From: Bacteriovoracaceae bacterium
GTDB taxonomy: Bacteria > Bdellovibrionota > Bacteriovoracia > Bacteriovoracales > Bacteriovoracaceae
NCBI GenBank assembly: GCA_023701435.1
Contig: JAMPXB010000002.1
Coordinates: 235,034-299,033, forward strand
Reading direction: 5' to 3'
DNA length: 64,000 bases
Part shown: positions 63,852 to 64,000 of the stretch, one piece after another
Layout of the letters: every line of letters starts with the position of its first letter
How positions within the stretch are numbered: the stretch's first letter is position 1
The notes under the pieces: model-generated
Told to the model about the DNA's origin: nothing
Databases searched by the model: none
The model's input: the letters and a program-made list of their open reading frames with translations, nothing else
Program-made: the position numbers and the translations under genes

Positions 63852-64000
63852 TGTTACCTCCCACCCAATGGTCACCACTTTTTAGCTAAAAATTCCCACC
63901 CTTGGTCACCGGTTAAAAACTGGTTATTTTCACCCGCTGTCACCGCTTGAATTGACCTTTTTCCCACCTCCGGTCACCGGTTTAGGGCCTAAAATTCCCA
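63852..64000. mobile_element. Probable end of a mobile element: 34-bp-period repeat array
   Basis: Copies of TTCCCACC-N3-GGTCACC occur at 63858-63876, 63893-63910 and 63961-63978, with a shorter one at 63929-63944 and a start at 63995; spacing is 32-36 bases. The array begins (TGTTACC) just where the CheW frame is cut. Multiple internal repeats near the tips are known for IS21-family elements, which is my guess for the type. The transposase would lie beyond the window. Confidence 0.45.

Noticed and set aside
63858..64000. CRISPR array at the right edge
   Set aside because: The repeats are imperfect, 16-18 bases long with 14-18-base AT-rich gaps that resemble one another; no cas gene is seen.
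1..64000. tRNA and rRNA genes
   Set aside because: No cloverleaf or rRNA-like stretch was recognised on reading either strand; a covariance-model search was not possible here.

Overview
The window looks like chromosomal DNA of a Gram-negative bacterium of the Bdellovibrionota, most like the Bacteriovorax/Peredibacter side. The reasons are a moderate GC content, dense gene packing, many lipoproteins and secreted proteins of no clear family, and a tandem histone-fold protein of the type known from Bdellovibrio. The assignment is inference; no rRNA or other marker gene lies in the window. I found no tRNA, rRNA or CRISPR. No gene-free stretch exceeds 300 bases.

1-15.0 kb. After the tail of an HNH nuclease gene and an HTTM/DCC membrane protein comes the most notable region. 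A plus-strand operon encodes a CrtI-like flavoprotein, a FabG-like ketoreductase, a FabZ-like dehydratase and a FabI-like reductase. A minus-strand operon running down from 15.0 kb encodes a FabF-like ketosynthase, an acyl carrier protein, a second CrtI-like flavoprotein, OleA, OleB, OleC and an AI-2E-family membrane protein. OleD is a separate unit between them. Together these make a discrete type II fatty acid synthase with two dedicated desaturase-like flavoproteins, feeding the head-to-head olefin pathway OleABCD. I propose that it makes a long-chain polyene hydrocarbon without a PUFA synthase.

15.2-24 kb. A histone-fold doublet gene starts divergently from the ketosynthase. It is followed by an unknown secreted protein, gamma-glutamyltransferase, pterin carbinolamine dehydratase, a RimB-like protease, a LysM lytic transglycosylase, an EEP-family hydrolase, dihydroorotase and a short-chain dehydrogenase.

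24-33 kb. Central metabolism: aconitase, two paralogous small PH-like membrane proteins, and the 2-oxoglutarate dehydrogenase operon sucA-odhB-lpdA with a good sigma-70 type promoter.

33-47 kb. Mostly lineage-specific proteins (secreted proteins, a degenerate receiver domain, a dihaem cytochrome, an FHA protein). These are followed by a peptide-bond/acyl-amino-acid island: a GNAT-C39 fusion, a RimK-type ATP-grasp ligase and an aspartoacylase-like deacylase. Then come a repeat-bearing lipoprotein, DoxX, a JmjC-like cupin, a LysE exporter and a DUF938 methyltransferase.

47-61 kb. A GspG-like protein and a membrane protein with two cyclic-nucleotide domains sit downstream of a tyrosine recombinase and its small partner. 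Next are a universal stress protein, Hsp20, the divergent NAD-salvage pair pncA/pncB, and a 1635-residue surface lipoprotein.

61-64 kb. A histidine kinase and an MFS transporter are followed by a wreck of chemotaxis genes (CheR, CheB, MCP and CheW pieces, all truncated or frameshifted). This ends at a 34-bp-period repeat array that looks like the end of a mobile element running off the window.

Six genes without a Shine-Dalgarno sequence carry a -10-like hexamer exactly 6-7 bases before their ATG. This suggests leaderless transcripts.
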